The notes: generated from the sequence alone by a model not told the origin. Shown: positions 12,699 through 24,029, counted from the first letter of the stretch. The stretch: DNA of 64,000 nt from Flectonema sp. DT1601 (GCA_964019425.1 OZ025781.1:1308501-1372500), one strand, 5' to 3'. A program made the numbers and translations.

Positions 12699-12976
12699 TT
12701 TTTTTTTTTTTTTTTTCATGTTTGATTATTTCCTCTTCTTTTTTTTTTTTTTTTTTTTCTTTTCTTTTTTTTTTTTTTTTTTTTTCTCTGCCTCTCTCTT
12801 AATTCTGTTCGTTTCTTTGAAACGAAAATTCATTTGAATATTATTCCTTGGTCAGCAACCATCATTGTCGCCCTTTGGGCCTGTAAAAAAAAATAAAAAT
12901 AAAAAGAAAGTTTACATCGGGAATAGGGCAGGAGCCAAAAGCTCCCAGTCCGTTACTTCCCACTTTATCGAAATTC
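12699..12976 (+). repeat. TR module copy 3, right part
   Basis: Resumes the TR module at the T-run before CATGTTTGATTATTTCCTC and runs to the usual end. It shares small variants with copy 4 (for example CAGCAACCATCATTGTCGCC), so copies 3 and 4 are closest relatives. Confidence 0.83.
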
Positions 12977-13761
12977 TTTTTTTTTTTTTTTTTTTTCAAA
13001 CAGGACAGCAGGGGGAAAGTTTGTTTCGTACCCCCCGGGTGCTTAGCGTCACCCTCCATGCGATGCTTGCGCAGGGAGAGCCAAGGGTCGAGAACCCTGG
13101 AGATTACCTTTGTTTCTTTTTGTGACTGGATTGCAGTGGCGCAACCCATCACCCCACCTGTTGGTATCTTTTTATTTTTTTTATTTAAAGAAAAAAGCAG
13201 GCTAAGTCGCCTGAGCTGGCATCGCCAGAATATTTAACTTCACATGGCAATGTCAGCTCGTGAAGGGATCCAGTTGGATCAAAGGTTTTCTCCCCCCCCA
13301 CTCTATTTATCGTCATTGGTGCGCACCTTCGAACAGGAAGGCCAACACTGACGGAATTTTTTACTTCTCTTCCCAGGGTTGAACCTTGGGAAAAAAACAA
13401 ACAATAAACACAGTGTAGACAAACACCCGCCGGACATCTGCAGAGCAGCGATCGATGTCGATGTCTTCGTTGTCGAACTTCCTGGCGTTTATGTTTTTGT
13501 TTTTAACAACAACACAACACCAACTAACAGGTTTGTCTCATTGCCCGTTCTTTCTTGTTTCCCTTTGCCGCCGGAAGAACGAAGGTCGACGGAGGTCCGA
13601 AGCATTGCTTGCGATGATGTTCCGGTATGTGTTGCGTCTCTGTTATTTGTTTGTTTCAACTCAATTGGTTCATCTTAGGTTTTAGAAGTCTTCGTCCTGT
13701 TCGTTGGGAAGGGCCTGAATCAAAAGTTCACTGCCCCTATTCCTCTCCCAAATTTCTTATT
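12977..13761 (+). other. Single-copy segment of unknown nature
   Basis: A less AT-rich stretch seen once in the window, between TR copy 3 and an XY repeat. Overlapping short frames in two registers near 13379-13685 lack domains or a clear start context. The segment could be a fragment of an unrecognised element or of displaced genic DNA. Confidence 0.4.
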
Positions 13762-14729
13762 CGACCCTGAGTGATCCCACTGGATCTCTCATCGTTCATA
13801 GTACCTATGTGAAGTTATAAAATCTAAGGTAAACTATGAACTACAAATGACTTAGCCTGTTATTATAATGCCACAGGCAGGCCCTGCATTCAGCAACTAT
13901 CCAGCAGTGCTTGGATGTCCTGATTTTCTTCTAAAAAAAAAAAAGAAAGAAAAACAAAACTGTAGCTGGGATCACTCAGGATCAACAGACTACCAATGCT
14001 ACCTGTTGTACTTGCTCACTATGGGGGGTGATGCCAAACACCCAGAAGTACTAAACTGCTTTCCTTCTTGCTGCCCAGGAGTTTCTGACCAGAACTAATA
14101 GAAAATAAAAAGTAGATGGGAAACAATAAAAAGTAAAATGGATATAACTGAAGTTAAACAAGACAAATGAAGTAACAGACCAGAACAGAAAGAGGATTGT
14201 AATAGAAGATTACAAATAAAAAAATGCAAGTATCAACACATGATCAGGATACACCAGCAGCTAACAAACAACATAAAATTGAAGATCAGTTGCCAGAGTA
14301 TTTCAACCATGGTAGAATACTCGCCCCTCTGGCAGGGATTATCCCAGACTTGTCCTTTAATTTAGTTGGACACCATGGCTTACAAGTAGAGACCACCAAT
14401 GTTGTGCGTTGATAGGCAAGGTGACCAACCTTGACATTCTTTCTTTTCTCTCCTGTTGTGACAAACACAAAATACACGCACAGCTTACAGTGTGTTCTTT
14501 GTGTATGTTTTCTTCAGGTGTGAGTAGTTTTTTTGTTCTTGCTCTTCAGGGAGGGCCTTAGCCAAAAGCTAACAGTCCAAATCTCACCTGGAAATTCAAC
14601 TCAGTCTTTGTCAGTTTTGGCATCAAACTTGAAATGGTTTAATCATTACAGGTTATTTACTGAAATATTTGTTCTAAAAGTTGCTAAGTATTTCTCACTT
14701 AGAAATTTTTTTTATTTTTTTATTTTCAG
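13762..14729. repeat. XY repeat, rearranged copy (Y forward, X inverted)
   Basis: Y runs forward from GACCCTGAGTGATCCCACTG to about 14383, then joins inverted X at the same junction as 9129-9493, and continues to the far end of X at about 14729. This copy shows the whole rearranged form. Confidence 0.82.
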
Positions 14730-14994
14730 CAAAATTATTAAAAAGAATATAAAAAAAAAAAAAAAAAAAGAATAAACAATGTTATCATTGTTTTTTTTTT
14801 ATCGTTCGACTTTGTCGACTAATTTCTATTTTCCGTTTCTTTTCTTTAAAGAATAAATAAAAAGAATTTAAAATAAAAAAAAAGAATAAACAATGTTATC
14901 ATTGTTTTTTTATCGATCGACTATGTCGATCACTTTCTATTTTCCGTCCTGGTCAAGACGCTAAACTGATTGTTTTTTTTTTCAAAATTAATAA
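14730..14994 (+). repeat. SatA unit between XY copies
   Basis: About one SatA dimer in + orientation, cut at both ends by XY sequence. Confidence 0.85.
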
Positions 14995-15714
14995 TAGTTA
15001 GCTGCTGGTGTATCTTGATTATGTGTTGATACTTGCATTTTTTTATTTGTAATCTTCTATTACAATCCTCTTTCTGTTCTGGTCTGTTACTTCATTTGTC
15101 TTGTTTAACTTCAGTTATATCCATTTTACTTTTTATTGTTTCCCATCTACTTTTTATTTTCTATTAGTTCTGGTCAGAAACTCCTGGGCAGCAAGAAGGA
15201 AAGCAGTTTAGTACTTCTGGGTGTTTGGCATCACCCCCCATAGTGAGCAAGTACAACAGGTAGCATTGGTAGTCTGTTGATCCTGAGTGATCCCAGCTAC
15301 AGTTTTGTTTTTCTTTCTTTTTTTTAGAAGAAGATCAGGACATCCTAGCACTGCTGGATAGTTGCTGAATGCAGGGCCTGCCTGTGGCATTATAATAACA
15401 GGCTAAGTCATTTGTAGTTCATAGTTTACCTTTGATTTTATAACTTCACATAGGTACTATGAACGATGAGAGATCCAGTGGGATCACTCAGGGTCTAGTA
15501 GAGACCACCAATGTTGTGCGTTGATAGGCAAGGTGACCAACCTTGACATTCTTTCTTTTCTCTCCTGTTGTGACAAACACAAAATATACACACAGCTTAC
15601 AGTGTGTTCTTTGTGTATGTTTTCTTCAGGTGTGAGTAGTTTTTTTGTTCTTGCTCTTCAGGGAGGGCCTTAGCCAAAAGCTAACAGTCCAAATCTCACC
15701 TGGAAATTCAACTC
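14995..15714 (-). repeat. XY repeat, inverted copy
   Basis: Reverse complement of a Y-X junction copy: starts in Y at GTTAGCTGCTGGTGTATC and ends with X at AAATTCAACTC. With 13762-14729 it forms a long imperfect inverted repeat around one SatA unit. Confidence 0.83.
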
Positions 15715-16348
15715 AAAGAATATAAAAAAAAAAAAAAAAAAGGAAAAACAATGTTATCATTGTTTTTTTTTATCGTTCGACTTTGTCGACTAATTTCTAT
15801 TTTCCGTTTTTTTTTTTCTTTAAAAAATAAATAAAAAGAATTTAAAATAAAAAAAAAGAATAAACAATGTTATCATTGTTTTTTTATCGATCGACTATGT
15901 CGATCACTTTCTATTTTCCGTCCTGGTCAAGACGCTAAACTGATTGTTTTTTTTTTCAAAATTAATAAAAAAGAATATAAAAAAAAAAAAAAAAAAGGAA
16001 AAACAATGTTATCATTGTTTTTTTTTATCGTTCGACTTTGTCGACTAATTTCTATTTTCCGTTTTTTTTCTTTAAAAAATAAATAAAAAGAATTTAAAAT
16101 AAAAAAAAAGAATAAACAATGTTATCATTGTTTTTTTTTATCGATCGACTATGTCGATTACTTTCTATTTTCCGTCCTGGTCAAGACGCTAAACTGATTG
16201 TTTTTTTTTTTTCAAAATAAAAAAAAATATTAAAAAAAAAGAATAAAAAAAAAGAATAAACAATGTTATCATTGTTTTTTTTATCGTTCGACTTTGTTGA
16301 CTAATTTCTATTTTCCGTTTTTTTTTTCTTTAAAAAATAAATAAAAAG

Positions 16349-16379
<31 letters not shown>

Positions 16380-17200
16380 CAATAAACAATGTTATCATTG
16401 TTTTTTTATCGATCGACTATGTCGATCACTTTCTATTTTCCGTCCTGGTCAAGACGCTAAACTGATTGTTTTTTTTTTTCAAAATTAATAAAAAAGAATA
16501 TAAAAAAATACAAAAAAAAAGAATAAACAATGTTATCATTGTTTTTTTTATCGATCGACTATGTCGATTACTTTCTATTTTCCGTCCTGGTCAAGACGCT
16601 AAACTGATTGTTTTTTTTTCAAAATAAAAAAAAATATTTAAAAAAAAAAAAAAAAAAAAAGAATAAACAATGTTATCATTGTTTTTTTTATCGATCGACT
16701 ATGTCGATTACTTCCTATTTTCCGTCCTGGTCAAGACGCTAAACTGATTGTTTTTTTTCAAAATTAATAAAAAAGAATATAAAAAAATACAAAAAAAAGA
16801 ATAAACAATGTTATCATTGTTTTTTTTTATCGTTCGACTTTGTCGACTAATTTCTATTTTCCGTTTTTTTTCTTTAAAAAATAAATAAAAAGAATTTAAA
16901 ATAAAAAAAAAAAAGAATAAACAATGTTATCATTGTTTTTTTTATCGATCGACTATGTCGATTACTTTCTATTTTCCGTCCTGGTCAAGACGCTAAACTG
17001 ATTGTTTTTTTTTCAAAATTAATAAAAAAGAATATAAAAAAAATAAAAAAAAAAAGAATAAACAATGTTATCATTGTTTTTTTTTATCGTTCGACTTTGT
17101 TGACTAATTTCTATTTTCCATTTTTTTTCTTTTTAAAAATAAATAAAAAGAATTAAAATAAAAAAAAAAAAAAGAATAAACAATGTTATCATTGTTTTTT
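15715..17200 (+). repeat. SatA array, block interrupted by element E
   Basis: About six SatA units in + orientation. Element E interrupts the last unit just after the ACAATG-TTAT-CATTGT hairpin; the array resumes at 18405 with a duplicated TTGTTTTTT. Confidence 0.9.
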
Positions 17201-17308
17201 GGGAAAACCCCTAATTCCACAAAAATAGTTTGCGAAATCGCCAACTCATCACAAAAATTTTAACCGCTCGAAACAACCCAACATGACGGGAAAACTTTCA
17301 GAATTTTC

Positions 17309-17390
17309 GGAGCTCCGGTAGTTTATTGGTTATGACCGCCGAATCATGACCCGGAGGTCTCGGGTTCGAACCCCGTGACATCCTTTTTTT
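17309..17390 (+). pseudogene. tRNA-like sequence with A box, B box and T-run
   Basis: The A box TAGTTTATTGG (17319-17329) and the B box GGTTCGAACCC (17363-17373) have tRNA spacing, and T7 follows at 17384. The ends pair at five of seven acceptor positions and a CAT anticodon-like triplet lies in the middle, but the anticodon stem is poor. It therefore looks like a decayed tRNA or a tRNA-derived SINE head with a possibly usable RNA polymerase III promoter. A related head is at 29142-29163. Confidence 0.55.
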
Positions 17391-18088
17391 CTCTTTTTCG
17401 TAATGACGGAAAATGTGACCAAAACATAGTCCAAGGGCGGATTGATCACCCACTGGTCGAGTTGAGACATATTCCCGTTGCAATAAATCACCAAGACCCC
17501 TCCCGTGTGATCGATCACTTTAAAATGTTACTGTGCAGTTCACCAGTGAGACTAAGACCTCCAACCAAAATTCACCAGACTTCAAGCAGCATTCCAAATT
17601 AGGTAATTTTTGTCAGACACATTCGAACCATCGAGAACAGAAATTCTCACGTTAGTAAAAGCTTGACCTTTAGAAATGTGGCTTAACGATCCTCATCATC
17701 GATTTAGGTTCGTGACTTAGAAGCCTTCGTCAATGTGGCCCTCCTCCGAGCCAAACTCCCCACCTGACTGGTGTCTCCAAACGAGGGGTCGAGCCGAAGC
17801 CCGTTTGTCGCTGGAATCGGAAAAGCTACGAGTCCGAAAGGACCCTAACCTCCGAAGAGGCAGCTGCCGTTCCCCCATCATTGGATAAGTAAAGCGACGA
17901 TAAGAGTAGTGGTATTTCATTGTTGGTAAACCTCCCACCTATAACTACACCCGACTAGAGTCAAACTCAACAGGGTCTTCTTTCCCCGCTGACAGTTTCA
18001 AGTCCGTTCCCTTGACTGCTGTTCGCCAGATAGTAGGTAGGGACAGAAGGAATCTCATTAGTCCATTCATGCGCGTCTTTAATTAGAA

Positions 18089-18120
<32 letters not shown>

Positions 18121-18184
18121 CAGTTGCAAATTTGTTTTTTCAGGTTGGACTTTGTACGGAACAGGCGGGCTTTTATTAGGGGCT

Positions 18185-18252
18185 CCCCCCTTGGGGGGGG
18201 TTGGGGGGGGGGGGGGGCTTGCGTCCCGCCAAGAATTTGGCGGACGCAAGCC
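18185..18252 (+). other. G-run (quadruplex-prone) next to a 16 bp hairpin
   Basis: C6-TT-G8-TT-G15 is followed directly by an inverted repeat: GGCTTGCGTC and CGCCAA pair with TTGGCG and GACGCAAGCC around GAAT, with one unpaired C. Both lie inside element E and stand out in an AT-rich region. A structural role in transposition is conceivable but not shown. Confidence 0.8.
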
Positions 18253-18404
18253 ACCCTTGCACTCTTCCCAGCTTGGTAGGCTAAAAAACAAAAAACCCGC
18301 CGCAAGCCAAATTTTTGGGTCAAGTTCGAGTCCTGGTGGACAACTTTTTTTTGTAGGGAGTTGGCGATTTCGCAAACTATTTTTGTTGAATTAGAGGTTT
18401 TCCC

Positions 18405-18807
18405 TTGTTTTTTTTATCGATCGACTATGTCGATTACTTTCTATTTTCCGTCCTGGTCAGGACGCTAAACTGATTGTTTTTTCTTTAAAAATAAATAAAA
18501 AGAATAAAAAAAAAAAAAAAAGGAATAAACAATGTTATCATTGTTTTTTTTTTATCGATCGACTATGTCGATTACTTACTATTTTCCGTCCTGGTCAAGA
18601 CGCTAAACTGATTGTTTTTTCTTTAAAACAATTAAAAAGGTTTAAAAAAAAAAAAAAAAAAAAAAATGAATAAACAATGTTATCATTGTTTTTTTTTCTA
18701 TCGATCAACTATGTCGATTAATTTCTATTTTCCGTCCTGATCGAGACGCTAAACTGATTGTTTCCTTTTTTTAAATAATAAATAAGAAAAAAAAAAAAAA
18801 AAAAAAA
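18405..18807 (+). repeat. SatA array after element E
   Basis: Continues the interrupted unit after the target-site duplication and runs about two units to TR copy 4. Nearly identical to 9620-9995. Confidence 0.9.
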
Positions 18808-18928
18808 GAGCATCTCCCTGCTATCCCTCATATCCCCACAATAATATTATACCTTTTCATTTTCTCTTTCCTTTTCTGGTCTTTTTTTTTTCTTTTTTTT
18901 CCTTTTTCATACAACGTTTTTTATTTAT
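18808..18928 (+). repeat. TR module copy 4, left part
   Basis: Left part of TR, ending at the same CAACGTTTTTTATTTATAT point as copy 3. Elements C and D follow, and TR resumes at 22021. Confidence 0.85.
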
Positions 18929-20595
18929 ATATTAGTCATTCCAAAAATAACCGGCCGCGAAAACCAGTTTTGCTTCGAGCAGCCATTGGTCAAAAATGCA
19001 TCCATTTTCGAGATTTTTTACGAGGTGGAAAGGTTCGGCCCCAATCTCTGATTTTACGCGGTGGGATTATTTTTTTTTCACTTTTTTTACTGACCGTTAG
19101 AACCCGACAGGTGCGTTATGGGTACTAAGAGAATGTCACTGTCGGCATGGAAAAGTTAATCCTGTTGCTGCATTTAATTTTTTTCTGGAAAAAAAAGGGA
19201 AATGCATCAGAGATTGGCATTTTTTCTCATAACTACACTTATTATTCCCTTAAGCACCAGCTTAAACTTCTCTCAATGAAGTGTCACACGTGCCACGAGA
19301 TGCCAGCTGAGTGCTCCTCAGACAACTACAACTGCACCTCGCACACTAACGCGAAAAGACGGAATCCGAAGTTCAACAAGCTTCTTGAGCCACTTCGCGG
19401 TAGTCTTGAAATCCCGGCGTATGCTCCTCTGCGCTCAATCTGCAACGCTTGCTACCAGCGAGCAAAAAGGCTGACTAGTGATCCGCATTACGCATCCGTC
19501 AGTATCCCTGCAGAGCCGATCAATCCGGAACCGCTCTCAGATATTTTTGAACGCGTGAAAGAATCAGTTCCTGCTGTCCGTTCTCAGTTTTTGAGACTCT
19601 GTCTCACGCTAGGCTACACTGATAGCCAGATTAATGCCCATGTCAGGGATTCTTCAATGCGTAAGCAGCTACAGAGGCTGGAACAGCACGATCCCTCCCA
19701 ATCAGTAAAGCAGCGCAGCCAAGACAGAGATATCTGGAACTTCTGGATTTCCAATGCACGCCCTGAGTCAAACCGCGTGGTCCTCAGCAAAGACTACATA
19801 ACCGGCGAGACAAGTAAAGAAACAGTCCTCTATGTAAGAGAACCATACCTTGCCTTGTGGAGTGCCTTCTGCAGAACTCACACAGCTATCTCATATCCTC
19901 AGTTTTGTGACAAAAGGCCTGCTCATGTCAAATCTTGTCCGAATAACCCTCGATGCCGTTGCAGGTGGCACATGCAAATTGCACTTATCCTTCCTGCTTA
20001 TATAAGACTTGTGGGCCTGAGAAGATTTCAGCTAACCCGCTTGAGTGACCACCTACCACTCATACTATGTCGAGACCCGTCTTACAACTGCTTCTTTGGC
20101 CACTGAATCTAGTTCTAGTTCCAGTTTCAGATCGCTGCGTTCAACTAGTTCTATTATCGGTTCATTGCCGGTAGGAAAACGAAGAAAGCCAGCAGTAAAA
20201 GTTGCCAAAAGAGCTAAGCCTAATCAAAAATAAAAATAAGCTAAGTGTAGTGTAAGATGTACAAGGTACTGTTTTGCTTCGAGCAGCCTTTGTAACTGTT
20301 TCAGAGTAAAACATCCGACCAGGTACGGCCGGATATAGAACCATATACCGATCTTTCATTTTAGCACCCGGGGCAGCCGATTAGACATCAACAGTTCCAT
20401 TATTCAAAATTTTCACCACACAAAAATGTCACAATTTTTTTGAATTTTAGCTGCATTTTTTTGAATCGCAGCGGGAATGAAATCAGCGGTGCAAAAGCGA
20501 TTAAAATGGGTATTCGGTTTTAAGTTTTACTCCCTATTTTCACCTATGAAATACTGGAACCCTAAAATGGACGGTTATTTTTGGAATGACTAATA
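18929..20595. mobile_element. Element C: TIR transposon with a zinc-binding ORF
   Basis: Ends TATTAGTCATTCCAAAAATA and its reverse complement at 20568-20595 give inverted repeats of about 25 bp. The end type (AGTCATTCC, TATA flanks) matches element B. A direct repeat, TTTTGCTTCGAGCAGCC, lies near each end (about 18968 and 20273). It carries one open gene of 319 codons. The uninterrupted frame suggests a young insertion. I cannot place the superfamily from the ends alone. Confidence 0.85.
19147..20106 (+). CDS. Element C protein, candidate transposase or partner
   Basis: 319 codons open from ATG; a second plausible start is the Met before KCHTCHEMPAEC (about residue 44). The N-terminal half has paired cysteines (CHTCHEMPAEC, later CNACYQRAKR), suggesting a zinc-binding fold, then a helical stretch. 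The second half reads FWISNARPESNR, then KDYITGE, then CRCRWHMQI. This order (FW, RP-x2-N, then a C-x-C-R-x-H cluster) recalls an uncharacterised transposon-linked family common in eukaryotic genomes, from memory only. It lies inside element C, so a role in the element's movement is the natural guess. No DDE triad can be assigned. Hydrophobic residues 1-15 are probably not a real signal peptide. Confidence 0.6.
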   Translation: MEKLILLLHLIFFWKKKGNASEIGIFSHNYTYYSLKHQLKLLSMKCHTCHEMPAECSSDNYNCTSHTNAKRRNPKFNKLLEPLRGSLEIPAYAPLRSICNACYQRAKRLTSDPHYASVSIPAEPINPEPLSDIFERVKESVPAVRSQFLRLCLTLGYTDSQINAHVRDSSMRKQLQRLEQHDPSQSVKQRSQDRDIWNFWISNARPESNRVVLSKDYITGETSKETVLYVREPYLALWSAFCRTHTAISYPQFCDKRPAHVKSCPNNPRCRCRWHMQIALILPAYIRLVGLRRFQLTRLSDHLPLILCRDPSYNCFFGH

Positions 20596-22018
20596 TATAT
20601 GAGGACGTGCCAAAAGTAGGGCCTATTTTGTACCACGGGTAACTGCTGGCCTCTAAATCTTGGTCTGAGCACTTTTTTGGCCCACTCTGTATATTAGAAA
20701 ACTCAATTCCGGGTCTGGGATACAACTTTACTTGTCACCAGTTCAAAAATTCTGCAATTTTTAGGGGAAATTGACTGTATTACACTGTAAGATGCTTGTG
20801 CACAGTTGAGACCAATTTGTAAGGTAGTAGTAGGAGAGTGTCACTCGCTTGAATCACAGCTTCACAAATAACAATGACAATTAAGGATACTCTAGAACGA
20901 GAGCCACTGTGACGGGCATTTCGGCAGCATATCAAATGTCATCCAGACCTCATCGAGAGTGGGCACCGGTGCGTACCCTCACCGAGGTGGCAGGCGTACT
21001 CCGAACGCTCAGCGACACAACACTTGTATTCCTCTTCTTTGAAGAGCAAGAAGTGAGTGTGCAGAACCTCCGCATCCCAGCCGTAACCAGCATCCCCACC
21101 TACCGAAAGGATACTTCAGGTCAGATATATATCACAGCTTTCTCTGACGAAAACCCGCAATTTGCACTTGACGGAGGTAAGGCTACTTTGCTACTGAACC
21201 ACAAGCCCAAAATATCAGATAAGCTTCCCCTTACTAGAGCTGAGAAGAGCACTATTGGATCTACACCCCTTGACACAACCGCGGACAACAACAAGTTTGC
21301 AGAGATAGAGCACAGTCAGCATATCGATTCCCTGAAGAATAAACGAGCAAGAAAAGAAGCCTTTTTTGAAAGGTTAGACAGGGAGCACACCATCCAACAA
21401 CGAGCCTGCAAACGGAAAAGTGCCCCCGCCGAGAAGCCTGTTAGAAAGAAGCGCCAATGCAGCCAGTGCAGCTCTCTTACTCATGATCTCCGAAATTGTC
21501 CAGACCGTCGTTCTGAACCCGAAAGCTCTGATTCAAGTAGCAGTGTAACCCCTTAAAAAACATAAGTGTGTACAACATTATTAGTAAGTTAGTGTAGGTG
21601 CAGAATGCACACGAATGATCAATATCAGTCCATCAGTCCTCTTAGCTTCGCTGCTTGTGCCAAAACTTACGTATTAATTTTGTCATGCAGTTTCTAAATT
21701 CATCGGATGGGGATGAGTCTGCTTGCCCAGGATATGGAGTTCGACAGCCACGGAGAACAATGCATCTAATTACAGAGGTCTGATATGTGAAGTAAACCTG
21801 CCCCCTGTGTGTGTACTGCATAACACAGTAATACAGTCAATTTCCCCTAAAAATTGCAGAATTTTTGAACTGGTGACAAGTAAAGTTGTATCCCAGACCC
21901 GGAATTGAGTTTTCTAATATACAGAGTGGGCCAAAAAAGTGCTCAGACCAAGATTTAGAGGCCGGCAGTTACCCGTGGTACAAAATGGTACCCTACTTTT
22001 GGCATCCTCTCATATATA
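20596..22018. mobile_element. Element D: TIR transposon with a zinc-knuckle ORF
   Basis: Inverted repeats of about 190 bp open with ATATGAGGACGTGCCAAAAG and include AACTCAATTCCGGGTCTGGG. Both end and layout match element A, showing one family. It begins at the TATATA where element C ends, so it inserted next to or into the edge of C. The interior has one open frame (20936-21556). Confidence 0.87.
20936..21556 (+). CDS. Element D protein with C-terminal CCHC zinc knuckle
   Basis: 206 codons from the first ATG (MSSRPHREWAP); an upstream GTG in frame is not a likely start. The N-terminal two thirds are a mixed fold of unknown type. It is followed by a basic segment and then CSQCSSLTHDLRNC, a C-x2-C-x4-H-x4-C zinc knuckle of the nucleic-acid-binding kind, with an acidic Ser-rich tail. 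It sits between the inverted repeats of D, so it probably binds DNA or RNA of the element. No catalytic domain is visible; it could be an accessory protein that needs a transposase from elsewhere. Confidence 0.65.
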   Translation: MSSRPHREWAPVRTLTEVAGVLRTLSDTTLVFLFFEEQEVSVQNLRIPAVTSIPTYRKDTSGQIYITAFSDENPQFALDGGKATLLLNHKPKISDKLPLTRAEKSTIGSTPLDTTADNNKFAEIEHSQHIDSLKNKRARKEAFFERLDREHTIQQRACKRKSAPAEKPVRKKRQCSQCSSLTHDLRNCPDRRSEPESSDSSSSVTP

Positions 22019-22020
22019 TA

Positions 22021-22073
22021 TATTTTTTTTTTTTTTTTCATGTTTGATTATTTCCTCTTCATTTTTTTTTTTC

Positions 22074-22105
<32 letters not shown>

Positions 22106-22296
22106 CTCTGCCTCTCTCTTAATTCTGTTCGTTTCTTTGAAACGAAAATTCATTTGAATATTATTCCTTGGTCAGCAACCATCATTGTCGCCCTTTGGGC
22201 CTGTTAAAAAAAAATAAAAATAAAAAGAAAGTTTACATCGGGAATAGGGCAGGAGCCAAAAGCTCCCAGTCCGTTACTTCCCACTTTATCGAAATC
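22021..22296 (+). repeat. TR module copy 4, right part
   Basis: Continues TR after elements C and D, sharing variants with copy 3. It then joins an inverted XY copy instead of satellite. Confidence 0.83.
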
Positions 22297-23089
22297 CATG
22301 GTTGAAATACTCTGGCAACTGATCTTCAATTTTATGTTGTTTGTTAGCTGCTGGTGTATCTTGATCATGTGTTGATACTTGCATTTTTTTATTTGTAATC
22401 TTCTATTACAATCACTCTTGCCTATATCTTTTCTTTTTATTCTCTTTCTGTTCTGGTCTGTTACTTCATTTGTCTTGTTTAACTTCAGTTATATCCATTT
22501 TACTTTTTATTGTTTCCCATCTACTTTTTATTTTCTATTAGTTCTGGTCAGAAACTCCTGGGCAGCAAGAAGGAAAGCAGTTTAGTACTTCTGGGTGTTT
22601 GGCATCACCCCCCATAGTGAGCAAGTACAACAGGTAGCATTGGTAGTCTGTTGATCCTGAGTGATCCCAGCTACAGTTTTGTTTTTCTTTCTTTTTTTTA
22701 GAAGAAGATCAGGACATCCTAGCACTGCTGGATAGTTGCTGAATGCAGGGCCTGCCTGTGGCATTATAATAACAGGCTAAGTCATTTGTAGTTCATAGTT
22801 TACCTTTGATTTTATAACTTCACACAGGGTACTATGAACGATGAGAGATCCAGTGGGATCACTCAGGGTCTAGTAGAGACCACCAATGTTGTGTGTTGAT
22901 AGGCAAGGTGACCAACCTTGACATTCTTTCTTTTCTCTCCTGTTGTGACAAACACAAAATACACACACAGCTTACAGTGTGTTCTTTGTGTATGTTTTCT
23001 TCAGGTGTGAGTAGTTTTTTTGTTCTTGCTCTTCAGGGAGGGCCTTAGCCAAAAGCTAACAGTCCAAATCTCACCTGGTAACTTAACTC
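22297..23089 (-). repeat. XY repeat, inverted copy
   Basis: Reverse complement of Y then X, from CCATGGTTGAAATACTCTGG to the X end near 23089. It carries a small private insertion near 22413-22438. It abuts a forward copy, making a head-to-head pair. Confidence 0.85.
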
Positions 23090-24029
23090 GACCCTGAGTG
23101 ATCCCACTGGATCTCTCATCGTTCATAGTACCTATGTGAAGTTATAAAATCTAAGGTAAACTATGAACTACAAATGACTTAGCCTGTTATTATAATGCCA
23201 CAGGCAGGCCCTGCATTCAGCAACTATCCAGCAGTGCTTGGATGTCCTGATCTTCTTCTAAAAAAAAGAAAGAAAAACAAAACTGTAGCTGGGATCACTC
23301 AGGATCAACAGACTACCAATGCTACCTGTTGTACTTGCTCACTATGGGGGGTGATGCCAAACACCCAGAAGTACTAAACTGCTTTCCTTCTTGCTGCCCA
23401 GGAGTTTCTGACCAGAACTAATAGAAAATAAAAAGTAGATGGGAAACAATAAAAAGTAAAATGGATATAACTGAAGTTAAACAAGACAAATGAAGTAACA
23501 GACCAGAACAGAAAGAGAATTGTAATAGAAGATTACAAATAAAAAAATGCAAGTATCAACACATGATCAAGATACACCAGCAGCTAACAAACAACATAAA
23601 ATTGAAGATCAGTTGCCAGAGTATTTCAACCATGGTAGAATACTCGCCCCTCTGGCAGGGATTATCCCAGACTTGTCCTTTAATTTAGTTGGACACCATG
23701 GCTTACAACCCTTCCAGAGGGAAGCACCATTATGACCTCTATTTTTTTTCTTCAAGAAAATCATAAGGTGGGAACAAAGAAAAATGCTAAGAGGAACCCC
23801 TTATTAACACCTAAGACATCTAAACTGCAGCCCAGCTTATGCCCAATGCACTAACAGGTCATTCCCTCACACTCAGATCAAAAAATCAAAGTTCAGAGTG
23901 CATCTTAGCGTGAATGAGAGAATTTCCTCCCGCTTTTTTTGAACAAAAGGGATAGGAGAAGGGATAGAAAACGAACATAACAATAAGATTCTAAGTGAGA
24001 AACACTTAGCAGAAACACTTAGCAGCTTT
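23090..24029 (+). repeat. XY repeat, forward copy lacking X
   Basis: Forward Y from GACCCTGAGTGATCCCACTG to its hairpin-bearing right end (CTAAGTGAGAAACACTTAG). With 22297-23089 it forms a large palindrome of Y arms around X. Confidence 0.85.

Larger units (their letters stand above)
17201..18404. mobile_element. Element E: Mutator-like non-autonomous transposon
   Basis: Terminal inverted repeats of about 46 bp start GGGAAAACC and include AGTTTGCGAAATCGCCAACT. Flanking 17192-17200 and 18405-18413 are identical (TTGTTTTTT), a 9 bp target-site duplication. G-rich starts with 9 bp duplications are typical of Mutator-like elements, so this assignment is an inference from structure. The interior is much less AT-rich than the satellite around it and carries a tRNA-like sequence, a strong hairpin and long G runs. 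No transposase is seen. Near-matching ends suggest fairly recent insertion into the array. Confidence 0.85.

Noticed and set aside
18320-18358. Second pol III-type B box (AGTTCGAGTCC) with T-run in element E
   Set aside because: No matching A box is found at proper spacing; it is too weak to call.
20909-20935. GTG start for the element D protein
   Set aside because: Non-ATG starts are rare in nuclear genes; the ATG at 20936 gives the same domains.
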